Below the pieces are notes generated by a model that did not search any database, was not told the DNA's origin, and saw nothing but the letters and a program-made list of their open reading frames with translations. Shown piece by piece: positions 1 to 7,346 of a DNA stretch of 64,000 bases. Within the stretch, counting starts at the first letter, position 1; each line of letters opens with the position of its first letter. The stretch lies in contig NZ_JSWF01000030.1 in assembly GCF_000797445.1 (NCBI RefSeq), forward strand, positions 62,001-126,000, written 5' to 3'. Origin of the DNA: Lacinutrix jangbogonensis. Lineage in GTDB: Bacteria > Bacteroidota > Bacteroidia > Flavobacteriales > Flavobacteriaceae. The translations under genes and the position numbers were made by a program.

Positions 1-1
1 T

Positions 2-781
2 AAGCCTTCCCCAAAATTAAATTTACACTTACAAATTAAAGATATTACAGTAAATGACACACCTACTTTAATTGATGGTTTAACTAGCCTTAATTTTAAT
101 GAAAACAACCTAAGAATAAATTATGACGCAATTTATTTTAAAGACAATACAAAACTAAACTTTAGACACAAATTAACTTCAGAAGCAGCATGGAGCTATA
201 CCAAAAATAGATCGTTGACTTATACTCATATTGAACCAGGCTCTTATGAATTAAAAATTCAAGCTTCTATAGATGATATTCACTGGGATGAAGGTCTCGA
301 TGTTAGGTTTGTAATACTACCTCCTTTTTATCTTACTATGAGTTTTGTTATTACCATTTCCTTGTTCTTACTTCTAATAATTTATTTGATATTTAAGTAT
401 AGAATATTACTCTATAACAAAATGGTATTCGATAAAGTCATTAAGATTATCGCTAGAAAATTAAAAGCAGATGAAAACTATATCGTAATAAAAGAGCAAG
501 GGAAGGAAATAAAGATACGCTCTCATCATATCTTTTATGTAAAATCATCTAAGAATTATTGTGAGATCCATCTTAAAGATAAAAAACATGTTGTAAGAAG
601 CAAACTCAGTGAGATTTTTAATGAATTACCAGATAAGAGTAATTATTTAAAAATTCACCGTTCCTATTTTGTGCGGATTGATAAGATTACAGAGAAAACA
701 AAAAACACTGTGCTAATAAAAGACAAAGAGTTGAAAGTAAGTATAACATACCTCACGCACTTAAGGGAATTAAAATTATAG
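2..781 (+). CDS. Membrane-anchored LytTR regulator, C-terminal part (5' end outside window)
   Basis: The reading frame is open from base 2, so the start lies upstream of the window. The visible part holds a Y_Y_Y-type extracytoplasmic domain (about residues 20-95, with the typical stretch LTYTHIEPGSYELKIQAS), one membrane segment (around PPFYLTMSFVITISLFLLLI) and a C-terminal LytTR DNA-binding domain (IKIRSHHIFYVKSSKNYCEI ... NYLKIHRSYFVRIDKI). Family knowledge: the Y_Y_Y domain follows a regulator propeller that senses ligands in the periplasm, and LytTR binds promoter DNA. No histidine kinase domain lies between membrane segment and LytTR, so this looks like a one-component membrane-tethered transcription factor. 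The missing N-terminus is probably a beta-propeller. The ligand and target genes are unknown. Confidence 0.85.
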   Translation, partial: KPSPKLNLHLQIKDITVNDTPTLIDGLTSLNFNENNLRINYDAIYFKDNTKLNFRHKLTSEAAWSYTKNRSLTYTHIEPGSYELKIQASIDDIHWDEGLDVRFVILPPFYLTMSFVITISLFLLLIIYLIFKYRILLYNKMVFDKVIKIIARKLKADENYIVIKEQGKEIKIRSHHIFYVKSSKNYCEIHLKDKKHVVRSKLSEIFNELPDKSNYLKIHRSYFVRIDKITEKTKNTVLIKDKELKVSITYLTHLRELKL

Positions 782-1303
782 TAGTAGATAAGAAATGAGT
801 TGGCTTTTGATGGTAAAGCTATTGTTTCACAACTTAAAGCAAGTATCTAAGAGGGTCTAAATATTTTATAAAACGTCTTTCAATTCGTTTTAATTCATTG
901 ATAACAAGTACTCTTTACGCCAACTGTATATCGCTTATTAATTTCAATACCCAGTTTCTTGAGAAGTGTGCGTTCGATTCCTACTTTGAACACTTTTTAA
1001 GGCTGTAATAGCTTATAGTAAAAGGTGTTGTGTGTGTGTTGTTTAAATTTTTTACTTTATTTATTATATAATTACTCTAACAATCTATAGCGACTTTTGA
1101 GCATGTTAAGTATTTCGATTAAGAATCTGTTTTTGTAGAACATAGTGTGCAGTAGTATTTATAAGGTTCTATATAAATACTAATGAAATTCTATAAACAA
1201 ATCTCAAATACGAAGATCGTTGACACTTATGTTGGAGGTGAAAGAGCTATACTAGAATACCTTAATAGGGTTACTTTATAAGTATAATATTAAAATAAAA
1301 AGC
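782..1303. other. Intergenic region with no convincing gene
   Basis: About 520 bases without a recognisable gene. The only small frame of note is 1183-1281 (+), 32 codons beginning MKFYKQISNTKIVDTYVGGE; it has no clear ribosome binding site and I cannot assign it, so it may be a gene remnant. No tRNA, insertion sequence or repeat was recognised. Confidence 0.4.
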
Positions 1304-1333
1304 ATCCACATTAATAAATGTGGATACTTTTTT
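1304..1333. terminator. Bidirectional intrinsic terminator
   Basis: A perfect 9-bp stem (ATCCACATT / AATGTGGAT) with a 4-nt loop is followed by six T on the + strand. An A-rich tract precedes it, giving T on the - strand. It would end the leftward transcript of the broken T9SS gene and any rightward transcript. Confidence 0.8.
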
Positions 1334-1353
1334 GTCTGTTAAATGTGTTTTAG

Positions 1354-2336
1354 TTAGTTTTTGATTAACTTTTTAGTAAGACTAACATTAGATTCTGTGT
1401 TAATAATTCTAATAAAATACAAACCATCATCTTCGTTTTTTAAAGAAATAGAATTTATACCAGTATTAAATTCACCTTTTTGTAAGCTTTGTCCAATTAT
1501 ATTAATAATGTCGTATGATAATTTTGAAAGATCTCCAGTGTTAATATTAAATATATTTGATGAAGGATTTGGATATATTTTTAAAGTGTCAACAAGCTCA
1601 TTATTATTTAAATTTAGTGATTGATTTACTAAGAATAAATGAGAGGTAGTTGCGCCAAAATTGCCATCACCGTTAAAGAGAACAGCACCACTTCCATCTT
1701 CTAGTCTAAGGGTTCCTAATCCATATGCACAACAATTTCCATCTCCAAAAGAATCATTTAGAGTAAAGGTGTAGCACTCGTTAAAATTAGTGATCATTAC
1801 ATCTTGAATCTCGTCTGGTTGAGCGGCGTTAGTTCCTGTGGTTGAATAAGGTCCTCCACTGCCAATAGATGTACCTAATGAATTTGTTATTTCCCAAGTT
1901 GTTTCCGCACCGTAACGATCTGGCGTAATAACTACCCGAATAGTTGTTGTTTCATGCGAATTAGGGATGTTAAAGTTTAATGTACTTGAATCGTTTAAAG
2001 CTGATTCGTCTGCGTTTCCATTAGGATTTGAAACAGAAACATTAAATGCATGCGCACCAGTTCCACTTGCAGCAATTGCGTTTAATTAATATCTTCAAAA
2101 GCAACCGTTATTAAACTTCCTGTCCCGTTAATTATTGCGGAAGTACCTGTGTCTAATTGATGAGTAATGGTTACACTTGTTAGTGTAGTGGTTCCCTTAT
2201 TTGTAATGCGTATTGTGGGAATAATTGTAGTGTCACATAAATCTATTGGAATATTTGATATTGATAGTGCAGCATCATAACTAAATGTTTGTGCGGAAAC
2301 GTGAAAGCTTAGTAAAAATAAAATAGTATATTTCTA
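1354..2336 (-). pseudogene. Secreted T9SS sorting-domain protein, start codon lost and frameshifted
   Basis: Read leftward, this was a secreted protein of about 325 residues. A signal peptide is clear (KYTILFLLSFHVSAQ), followed by a beta-rich repeat-like region (ITNKGTTTLTSVTITHQLDT), a region with NDSFGDGNCCAYG, and a C-terminal T9SS sorting domain (YPNPSSNIFNINTGD ... GLYFIRIINTESNVS). Two lesions are visible. Where ATG is expected the sequence reads ATAGAAATAT, as if one T of ATATGAAATAT were lost (about 2334-2336). Near 2083-2088 the frame shifts, and adding one base in the TTAATTAA stretch would give ...EDINLNAIAASG... Everything from about 2085 to 1354 is open, including residues upstream of the first in-frame Met at 1797. 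Decay or sequencing indels are both possible. Confidence 0.75.
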
Positions 2337-2381
2337 TTAATATTTAGCTAAATAAAAGAACAGACGTTAATTGATGAATTC

Positions 2382-2412
2382 TTGACGATTTATACTTTTT
2401 ATTATACCTTTA
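2382..2412 (+). promoter_or_regulatory. Bacteroidetes-type promoter for the HupE/UreJ-like gene
   Basis: TTG at 2382-2384, a 20-base spacer, then TACCTTTA at 2405-2412. This fits the Bacteroidetes TTG / TAnnTTTG pattern with one mismatch at the last base, and it sits 24 bases before the ATG. Confidence 0.5.
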
Positions 2413-2435
2413 CAACACTTTAATTAATATATAAA

Positions 2436-3026
2436 ATGCTTCAAGAATTTTGGTTTAACGTACAGTATGGAATTAATCACGTTTTAGATATTAATGCCTA
2501 TGACCATGTGTTATTTTTAATAGTATTAACAGTTCCATACGTGTTTAAAGATTGGAAGCGTGTTTTATTATTAGTAACTATGTTTACGGTTGGTCATACC
2601 TTGTCACTTATACTTTCGACCTATGGCGTTGTAAAAGTTTCTGGAGACCTAGTAGAGTTTTTAATTCCAGTTACAATCTTAATTGTCGCTATTTTTAATA
2701 TTTTCACTTCTGGAAAAGCATCAGAAAAAACAAAGATAGGAGCACTATTTATCTCAACATTATTTTTTGGCTTAGTACATGGCTTAGGCTTTGCTAGAGA
2801 ATTTAAGCTATTGGTTGGCGGTGAAGATAATAAGCTGTTAACGCTTCTTGAGTTTGCTTTAGGGATTGAGTTGTCACAAGTAATTATAGTCATTGTACTG
2901 CTGCTTTTGGGTTATATAACGCAAACGGTTTTTAGGTTTACTAAACGCGATTGGATAATGGTAGTTTCGGCTATTGTTGTTGGCTTAGTAATTCCAATGT
3001 TATTAAATAGTCCGCTTTTAAAGTAG
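2436..3026 (+). CDS. HupE/UreJ-family membrane protein
   Basis: A 196-residue polytopic membrane protein with about six hydrophobic segments. Conserved features of the HupE/UreJ_2 family are visible: INHVLDINAYDHVLFL near the N-terminus, FTVGHTLSL at about 52-60, FGLVHGLGFA at about 110-119, and GIELSQ at about 143. The histidines in these motifs are the likely metal-binding residues of the family, members of which are implicated in nickel or cobalt transport. No urease or hydrogenase genes lie nearby, so the substrate here is unknown. It is a single-gene unit with its own promoter and no adjacent partner. Confidence 0.85.
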   Translation: MLQEFWFNVQYGINHVLDINAYDHVLFLIVLTVPYVFKDWKRVLLLVTMFTVGHTLSLILSTYGVVKVSGDLVEFLIPVTILIVAIFNIFTSGKASEKTKIGALFISTLFFGLVHGLGFAREFKLLVGGEDNKLLTLLEFALGIELSQVIIVIVLLLLGYITQTVFRFTKRDWIMVVSAIVVGLVIPMLLNSPLLK

Positions 3027-3126
3027 AATACGATAAAGTTTTCATAAATCTTCATTATTTGAATTGTAATAAAATACTAACACGCTATCTTCGTTGTTAG
3101 TAGTGTAATATGCACTATGTATTTTC

Positions 3127-3134
3127 TATATTTG
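3127..3134 (+). promoter_or_regulatory. -7 element (TATATTTG) upstream of the deaminase gene
   Basis: A perfect TAnnTTTG match lies 55 bases before the ATG at 3190. No TTG occurs at the usual distance. A short hairpin (CTGAA/TTCAG at 3143-3157) followed by six T lies just downstream, in what would be the leader. Confidence 0.4.
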
Positions 3135-3189
3135 AGATTAAGCTGAAAACCCTTCAGTTTTTTCGGTTTTAGAAATAATTACAGTAAAT

Positions 3190-3621
3190 ATGCCAGAAAT
3201 TAAACAAAAAAAATACGATAAAGCCTATTTAAGAATTGCAAAAGAATGGGGTAAATTATCGCATTGTGAACGCAAGCAAGTTGGCGCATTAATTGTAAAA
3301 GGACGCATGATTATTAGTGATGGCTTTAATGGCACTCCAACGGGTTTCGAGAATTATTGTGAAGATGACGAAGGCTATACAAAATGGTATGTTTTACATG
3401 CAGAAGCTAATGCAATATTAAAAGTAGCATCTTCTACACAATCTTGTCAAGGCGCTACATTATATATAACATTATCACCTTGTAAAGAATGTAGTAAACT
3501 AATTCATCAAGCTGGAATTGTTCGTGTAGTTTATAAAGAAGGTTATAAAGACGATTCTGGATTGCGATTTTTACAAAAAGCTGGTATTGAAATTGTCCAA
3601 ATTGAAGACTTAACAGCTTAA
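3190..3621 (+). CDS. Deoxycytidylate-deaminase-type zinc enzyme
   Basis: A 143-residue protein of the cytidine/deoxycytidylate deaminase superfamily. The zinc signature is complete: HAEANAI at about residues 68-74 (His ligand and catalytic Glu) and SPCKECS at about 97-103 (two Cys ligands). GFNGTPTGFENYCED before the HAE motif is typical of the dCMP deaminase/ComEB group, which makes dUMP from dCMP for thymidylate synthesis. The gene is 18 bases upstream of the protease gene and probably co-transcribed with it. Substrate assignment rests on family resemblance only. Confidence 0.85.
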   Translation: MPEIKQKKYDKAYLRIAKEWGKLSHCERKQVGALIVKGRMIISDGFNGTPTGFENYCEDDEGYTKWYVLHAEANAILKVASSTQSCQGATLYITLSPCKECSKLIHQAGIVRVVYKEGYKDDSGLRFLQKAGIEIVQIEDLTA

Positions 3622-3639
3622 AAAAGTATTTAAATACAA

Positions 3640-5241
3640 ATGAAATTAAAAATAAAATTTCTGCCTTTACTTTTAGGTGCCGCAATTGCGGTAGGTATTT
3701 TTATTGGTGGTTCTTTAGATTTTAATGATAAGTCAGACAGTCTTTTTACTTCTAATAGTAAAAAAGATAAACTTAATAGGCTTATAGATTATATAGACCA
3801 TGATTATGTTGAAGATGTAAATACAGACAGTATTGTAGATGTTACAGTTAATGGTATTTTAGAATACCTCGACCCACATTCTGTATACATTCCTAAAGAG
3901 GCTATGAAAAGTGCTTCCGAAAACATGAAAGGAGACTTTGTAGGTATTGGTATGAGTTTTTATACGCACAACGATACTATTACTGTAATTAGAACTATTG
4001 AAAAAGGACCAAGTGAACGTGCTGGTTTAAAAGGAGGAGACCGTATTATTACTGCAGATGGAGATTCGCTTTTTGGTAGAGATTTAACAAATGGCGATTT
4101 GGTTAAAAAGCTTCAGGGTCCAAAAAATTCAGATGTTGTTCTAGAAGTTATTAGAAAGGGAGAGGCGAAACCTTTAAAGTTTAAAATAACTCGTGATATT
4201 ATTCCAATTGTAAGCGTCGATGCGGCCTATATGTTAACCGAAACTTTAGGTTATATAAAGCTTAATCGTTTTGCAGATTCTTCTTATAAAGAATTTAAAA
4301 AAGCATTAACAACCCTTAAAAATGCCGGAGCTACGGAAATCGCATTAGATTTAAGAGAAAATCCTGGTGGCTTTTTAGGCATTGCTGTAAAAATTGTAGA
4401 TGAATTTTTAGAAGATGATAAACTCATTCTTTTTACAAAAAATAAAAGCGGTAAAATTGAAAAAAGTTTTGCCACTCGTAAAGGCTCTTTCGAAGAGGGT
4501 CACGTTTATGTTTTAATAGATGAAAATTCTGCCTCAGCTAGCGAAATTGTTGCTGGTGCTTTACAAGATAACGATAAAGGGACTATTATTGGCCGTCGCT
4601 CTTACGGTAAAGGTTTAGTACAGCGCGAAATGGAACTAGGAGATGGAAGCGCTGTGAGATTAACTGTTTCTCGTTATTATACACCAACAGGGCGTTCTAT
4701 TCAGCGTTCTTACAAAAAAGGGAATAGAGATTATTTCGATGACTATTATTCAAGAATAGATAGCGGTGAATTACTTGATCCAGAAAAAATTGAAATTGCA
4801 GACTCTTTAAAATTTACAACTCCAAAAGGTAAAATAGTCTATGGAGGAGGAGGAATAATACCTGATGTTTTTGTGCCTTTAGACGAAGGAATGCAAAACG
4901 AAACTATTACATTTTTACAACGGCGAGGTTATATAAATAATTTTGCTTTCGAGCAATTAGAAAAAGATAGAACTGTTTTTGAAGGTTTTACAAAAGAAGA
5001 CTATGTCTTGAACTTTGAAATTACAGATCAAGTGGTTGAAGATTTTGAAGGGTATTTAAATGTAAAACGAAAAACTAATATTGTTTTTGTAACATACAAA
5101 GAAGAGATTAAGCAACATATAAAAGCTGCTTTAGCAGATCAGATTTTTGGTAATGGTGCTTTTGAAGAAGTATTAAACCAAAGAGATAACGTCATTAATG
5201 AAGTTATTAACTTAAGTTTAAATAAGGATTTTACAGACTAA
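3640..5241 (+). CDS. S41-family C-terminal processing peptidase
   Basis: A 533-residue periplasmic serine protease. An N-terminal signal anchor (KFLPLLLGAAIAVGIFIGGS) is followed by the S41 N-terminal helical part, a PDZ domain (about residues 85-180, with DRIITADGDSLFGRDL) and the S41 catalytic core. The Ser-Lys dyad can be placed: Ser299 in ENSASASEI and Lys324 in GKGLVQ, 25 residues apart as in E. coli Prc (Ser430/Lys455). A C-terminal extension of about 130 residues follows the core. Family role: cleavage of proteins with unstructured C-termini in the envelope. Its end overlaps the convergent oxidoreductase gene by 11 bases, so no terminator fits between them. Confidence 0.92.
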   Translation: MKLKIKFLPLLLGAAIAVGIFIGGSLDFNDKSDSLFTSNSKKDKLNRLIDYIDHDYVEDVNTDSIVDVTVNGILEYLDPHSVYIPKEAMKSASENMKGDFVGIGMSFYTHNDTITVIRTIEKGPSERAGLKGGDRIITADGDSLFGRDLTNGDLVKKLQGPKNSDVVLEVIRKGEAKPLKFKITRDIIPIVSVDAAYMLTETLGYIKLNRFADSSYKEFKKALTTLKNAGATEIALDLRENPGGFLGIAVKIVDEFLEDDKLILFTKNKSGKIEKSFATRKGSFEEGHVYVLIDENSASASEIVAGALQDNDKGTIIGRRSYGKGLVQREMELGDGSAVRLTVSRYYTPTGRSIQRSYKKGNRDYFDDYYSRIDSGELLDPEKIEIADSLKFTTPKGKIVYGGGGIIPDVFVPLDEGMQNETITFLQRRGYINNFAFEQLEKDRTVFEGFTKEDYVLNFEITDQVVEDFEGYLNVKRKTNIVFVTYKEEIKQHIKAALADQIFGNGAFEEVLNQRDNVINEVINLSLNKDFTD

Positions 5242-5839
5242 TTTTATCGTGAATTTTAGTTTGTTTTCCATTATTCCAAAGCGTTAAAATATCTGTAGCA
5301 ACATGAGCTCCACTTCCTGAAGCAATTGCAAATTGACTGCGCCAACCTGCTAAAGTTCCAGCTACATATAAATTATCTTCAATTAAATGATTTGTGTTTT
5401 CAAGCCAAATTCTGTCCTTTTCGGCAGCAGCTCTTGGGTGTGGTTTAATATAGTTTTCTAAACCTTCAATGGTTAATAAACTTGTGTAACCCACAGCTAC
5501 AACGATACGCTTGGTATTGTATTCTCTTTTATTTGTAGCGACTAAAAAGCCTTCAGAAAGTTTAGAAATAGCGTTAACTTTTTCATTTTCAATTTGAATG
5601 ACCGCTGGATATAAATCTGCTAATTGTTGTTTGCCTTCAGTTAAAATATCTTTTCCTAAAATACCTGGTTTTAAACCTAATACATTATTGAATAATGCGT
5701 TTTGTAAGTGAGACGTTTTTTGATGCGTAATTATGGCAACTTTTTTACCTTCGGCAAATGGTTTTTTTAAACCTGAGCCTAAAACTAAAGCGCAAGATAA
5801 ACCAGCTGCTCCACCACCAATAATTAATGTATCTAACAT
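5231..5839 (-). CDS. Short FAD-dependent oxidoreductase (thioredoxin-reductase-like fold)
   Basis: A 202-residue flavoprotein. The N-terminal dinucleotide-binding motif GGGAAGLSCAL (residues 8-18) and the C-terminal FAD motif DNLYVAGTLAG are clear, with a central RIVVAVGYTS segment. It is about 100 residues shorter than thioredoxin reductases. It lacks both the CxxC redox pair and a separate NADPH-binding domain, so the reductant and partner are unknown. The 65-residue membrane protein gene ends at the base before its ATG (TAA directly followed by ATG), so the two are translationally adjacent. Confidence 0.75.
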   Translation of the reverse strand: MLDTLIIGGGAAGLSCALVLGSGLKKPFAEGKKVAIITHQKTSHLQNALFNNVLGLKPGILGKDILTEGKQQLADLYPAVIQIENEKVNAISKLSEGFLVATNKREYNTKRIVVAVGYTSLLTIEGLENYIKPHPRAAAEKDRIWLENTNHLIEDNLYVAGTLAGWRSQFAIASGSGAHVATDILTLWNNGKQTKIHDKISL

Positions 5840-6037
5840 TTAGCTTTTGCTCTTTGCTTCAATTTTTTTAGAAACTCTTAGAATTTGAAGTAATAATAAC
5901 GCACAAAAAGAGGCTAAAATAGTAATAGCAGCAATCATGCTTTCTCCTTTAAGAGGGCCTTCGAAATCTAGTTTTGTTACATTGTAAATTATTAATCCAA
6001 TGGCAATAATACTGAGTATAAGGGTAAATGTTTTCAT
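5840..6037 (-). CDS. Small two-pass membrane protein of unknown function
   Basis: 65 residues with two hydrophobic segments (about 3-20 and 33-53) and a basic tail (VSKKIEAKSKS). The linker contains TKLDFEGPLKGES. No known family was recognised. Its stop codon directly abuts the start of the FAD oxidoreductase gene, and it lies 9 bases after the marC-like gene, so the three form a likely leftward operon. Confidence 0.65.
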   Translation of the reverse strand: MKTFTLILSIIAIGLIIYNVTKLDFEGPLKGESMIAAITILASFCALLLLQILRVSKKIEAKSKS

Positions 6038-6046
6038 AATACAAAG

Positions 6047-6628
6047 TTAAGCAAAAAGAATTTTAACGTTGTGTGCAAATAGCTTAATTGCAATAGCTAG
6101 CAGTATAACTCCAAACACTTTTCTAATAATGCTAATCCCATTCTGGCCTATAAAACGTTCGATTCTGCTAGACGTTTTTAGTACAATATAAATTACTATT
6201 ACATTCAATAAAACAGCCAGAATAATATTTTCTATTTCGTATTCTGCTCTAAGCGAGAGTAATGTTGTTAAACTTCCAGGACCAGCAATTAATGGAAAGG
6301 CTAATGGAAATACCGAAGCTGTCATTGGGTTTGTATCTTCTTCTTTATATAATGTAATGCCTAGAATCATCTCTAAAGCAATAAAAAACAAGATAAAAGA
6401 ACCCGCTACAGCAAAAGAACTTACGTCTATACCAATAAGGTTTAATATGCTTTTTCCTAGAAATAAAAAGGCAATTAAAATAATTCCTGCAATAATTGAA
6501 GCTTTTTCACTTTGAATGTGTCCTGCTTTTTTACGTAAATCAATAATAATGGGTATGTTTCCAACAATATCTATTACTGCAAACAGCACCATAAACACGG
6601 TAAATATCTCCTTAAAATTAAAATTCAT
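6047..6628 (-). CDS. MarC-family integral membrane protein
   Basis: 193 residues with six predicted membrane segments. The family hallmarks are visible: FAVIDIVGNIPIIIDL near residues 17-32, a second conserved region ASVFPLAFPLIAGPGSLTTLL at about 104-124 (proline/glycine rich), and a closing helix FGVILLAIAIKLFAHN. MarC/UPF0056 proteins are of unsettled function despite the historical multiple-antibiotic-resistance name. First gene of the leftward three-gene unit. Confidence 0.88.
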   Translation of the reverse strand: MNFNFKEIFTVFMVLFAVIDIVGNIPIIIDLRKKAGHIQSEKASIIAGIILIAFLFLGKSILNLIGIDVSSFAVAGSFILFFIALEMILGITLYKEEDTNPMTASVFPLAFPLIAGPGSLTTLLSLRAEYEIENIILAVLLNVIVIYIVLKTSSRIERFIGQNGISIIRKVFGVILLAIAIKLFAHNVKILFA

Positions 6629-6744
6629 AACTCTATATTCTTAAATTTTGCGCAAAAGTACTTCTTAATAACAGATTTGCAATATTAATTTAATGTTAAA
6701 TTTTAGATGAATTTTATTATCCTTTTAATTGAACATTTTCGTGT

Positions 6745-6752
6745 TATATTTG
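6745..6752 (+). promoter_or_regulatory. -7 element (TATATTTG) for the DUF3109 gene
   Basis: A perfect TAnnTTTG match, 24 bases before the ATG at 6777. The context GTGTTATATTTGC is identical to that before the M36 protease gene (33281-33293). The nearest TTG is too close to serve as a standard -33 element. Confidence 0.45.
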
Positions 6753-6776
6753 CAATAATTAGAGATTAAATTAAGT

Positions 6777-7343
6777 ATGTTTCAATTAGGAAAAACAATA
6801 GTTTCTGAAGCTATTATAGAAAACGATTTTGTGTGTAACCTTTCGGCATGTAAAGGTGCTTGTTGTATAGACGGAGATGCTGGAGCGCCTTTGACTGTTG
6901 AGGAAACACATATTCTTGAAGCCATTTACCCAAAAGTAAAACCGTTTTTAAGACAAGAAGGAATTGATGTTATTGAGGCACAAGGGACTTCTGTAAAAAC
7001 TGCTACAGGTGAATTAGAAACACCATTGATTAATGGGGCAGATTGTGCATATGTTATTTTTGATGAAAAGAACACTGCTTTATGCGCTATAGAAGAGGCT
7101 TATAATCAGGGCGAAGTAACATGGAAAAAACCAATATCTTGCCATCTATATCCTATTAGAGTTAAGGATTATACTGAGTTTTCTGCAGTTAACTATGATA
7201 AATGGGAAATTTGTGACGATGCTTGTAGTCTAGGAAAAGAGTTTCAAGTGCCTGTTTATAAATTTGTTAAAGAAGCGTTGATTAGAAAATTTGGTGAAGA
7301 TTGGTATTCTGAATTAGAAAAAGTAGCAAAAACCATGAAATAA
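6777..7343 (+). CDS. DUF3109 cysteine-cluster protein
   Basis: 188 residues, soluble, with the cysteine pattern of DUF3109: VCNLSACKGACC near residues 19-30, ADCAY, LCAIEEA, SCHLYPIRV and ICDDAC. The pattern suggests a bound metal or Fe-S cluster, as proposed for the related YkgJ-type CxxxCxxCC proteins, but no reaction is known. Single-gene unit; its stop lies only three bases from the end of the convergent kinase gene, so transcripts must overlap. Confidence 0.82.
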   Translation: MFQLGKTIVSEAIIENDFVCNLSACKGACCIDGDAGAPLTVEETHILEAIYPKVKPFLRQEGIDVIEAQGTSVKTATGELETPLINGADCAYVIFDEKNTALCAIEEAYNQGEVTWKKPISCHLYPIRVKDYTEFSAVNYDKWEICDDACSLGKEFQVPVYKFVKEALIRKFGEDWYSELEKVAKTMK

Positions 7344-7346
7344 CAG

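Noticed and set aside
1183-1281. 32-codon ORF as a real gene or transposase fragment
   Set aside because: Too short to identify, no ribosome binding site, no inverted repeats or further transposase sequence around it.
1361-1624. Forward ORF antisense to the T9SS pseudogene, and many similar antisense frames across the window
   Set aside because: They are shadows of the coding strand without family features or start signals.
3143-3163. Terminator of the HupE/UreJ-like gene at 3143
   Set aside because: The stem has only five base pairs and lies downstream of a perfect -7 element for the next gene, so it is more likely part of that leader.
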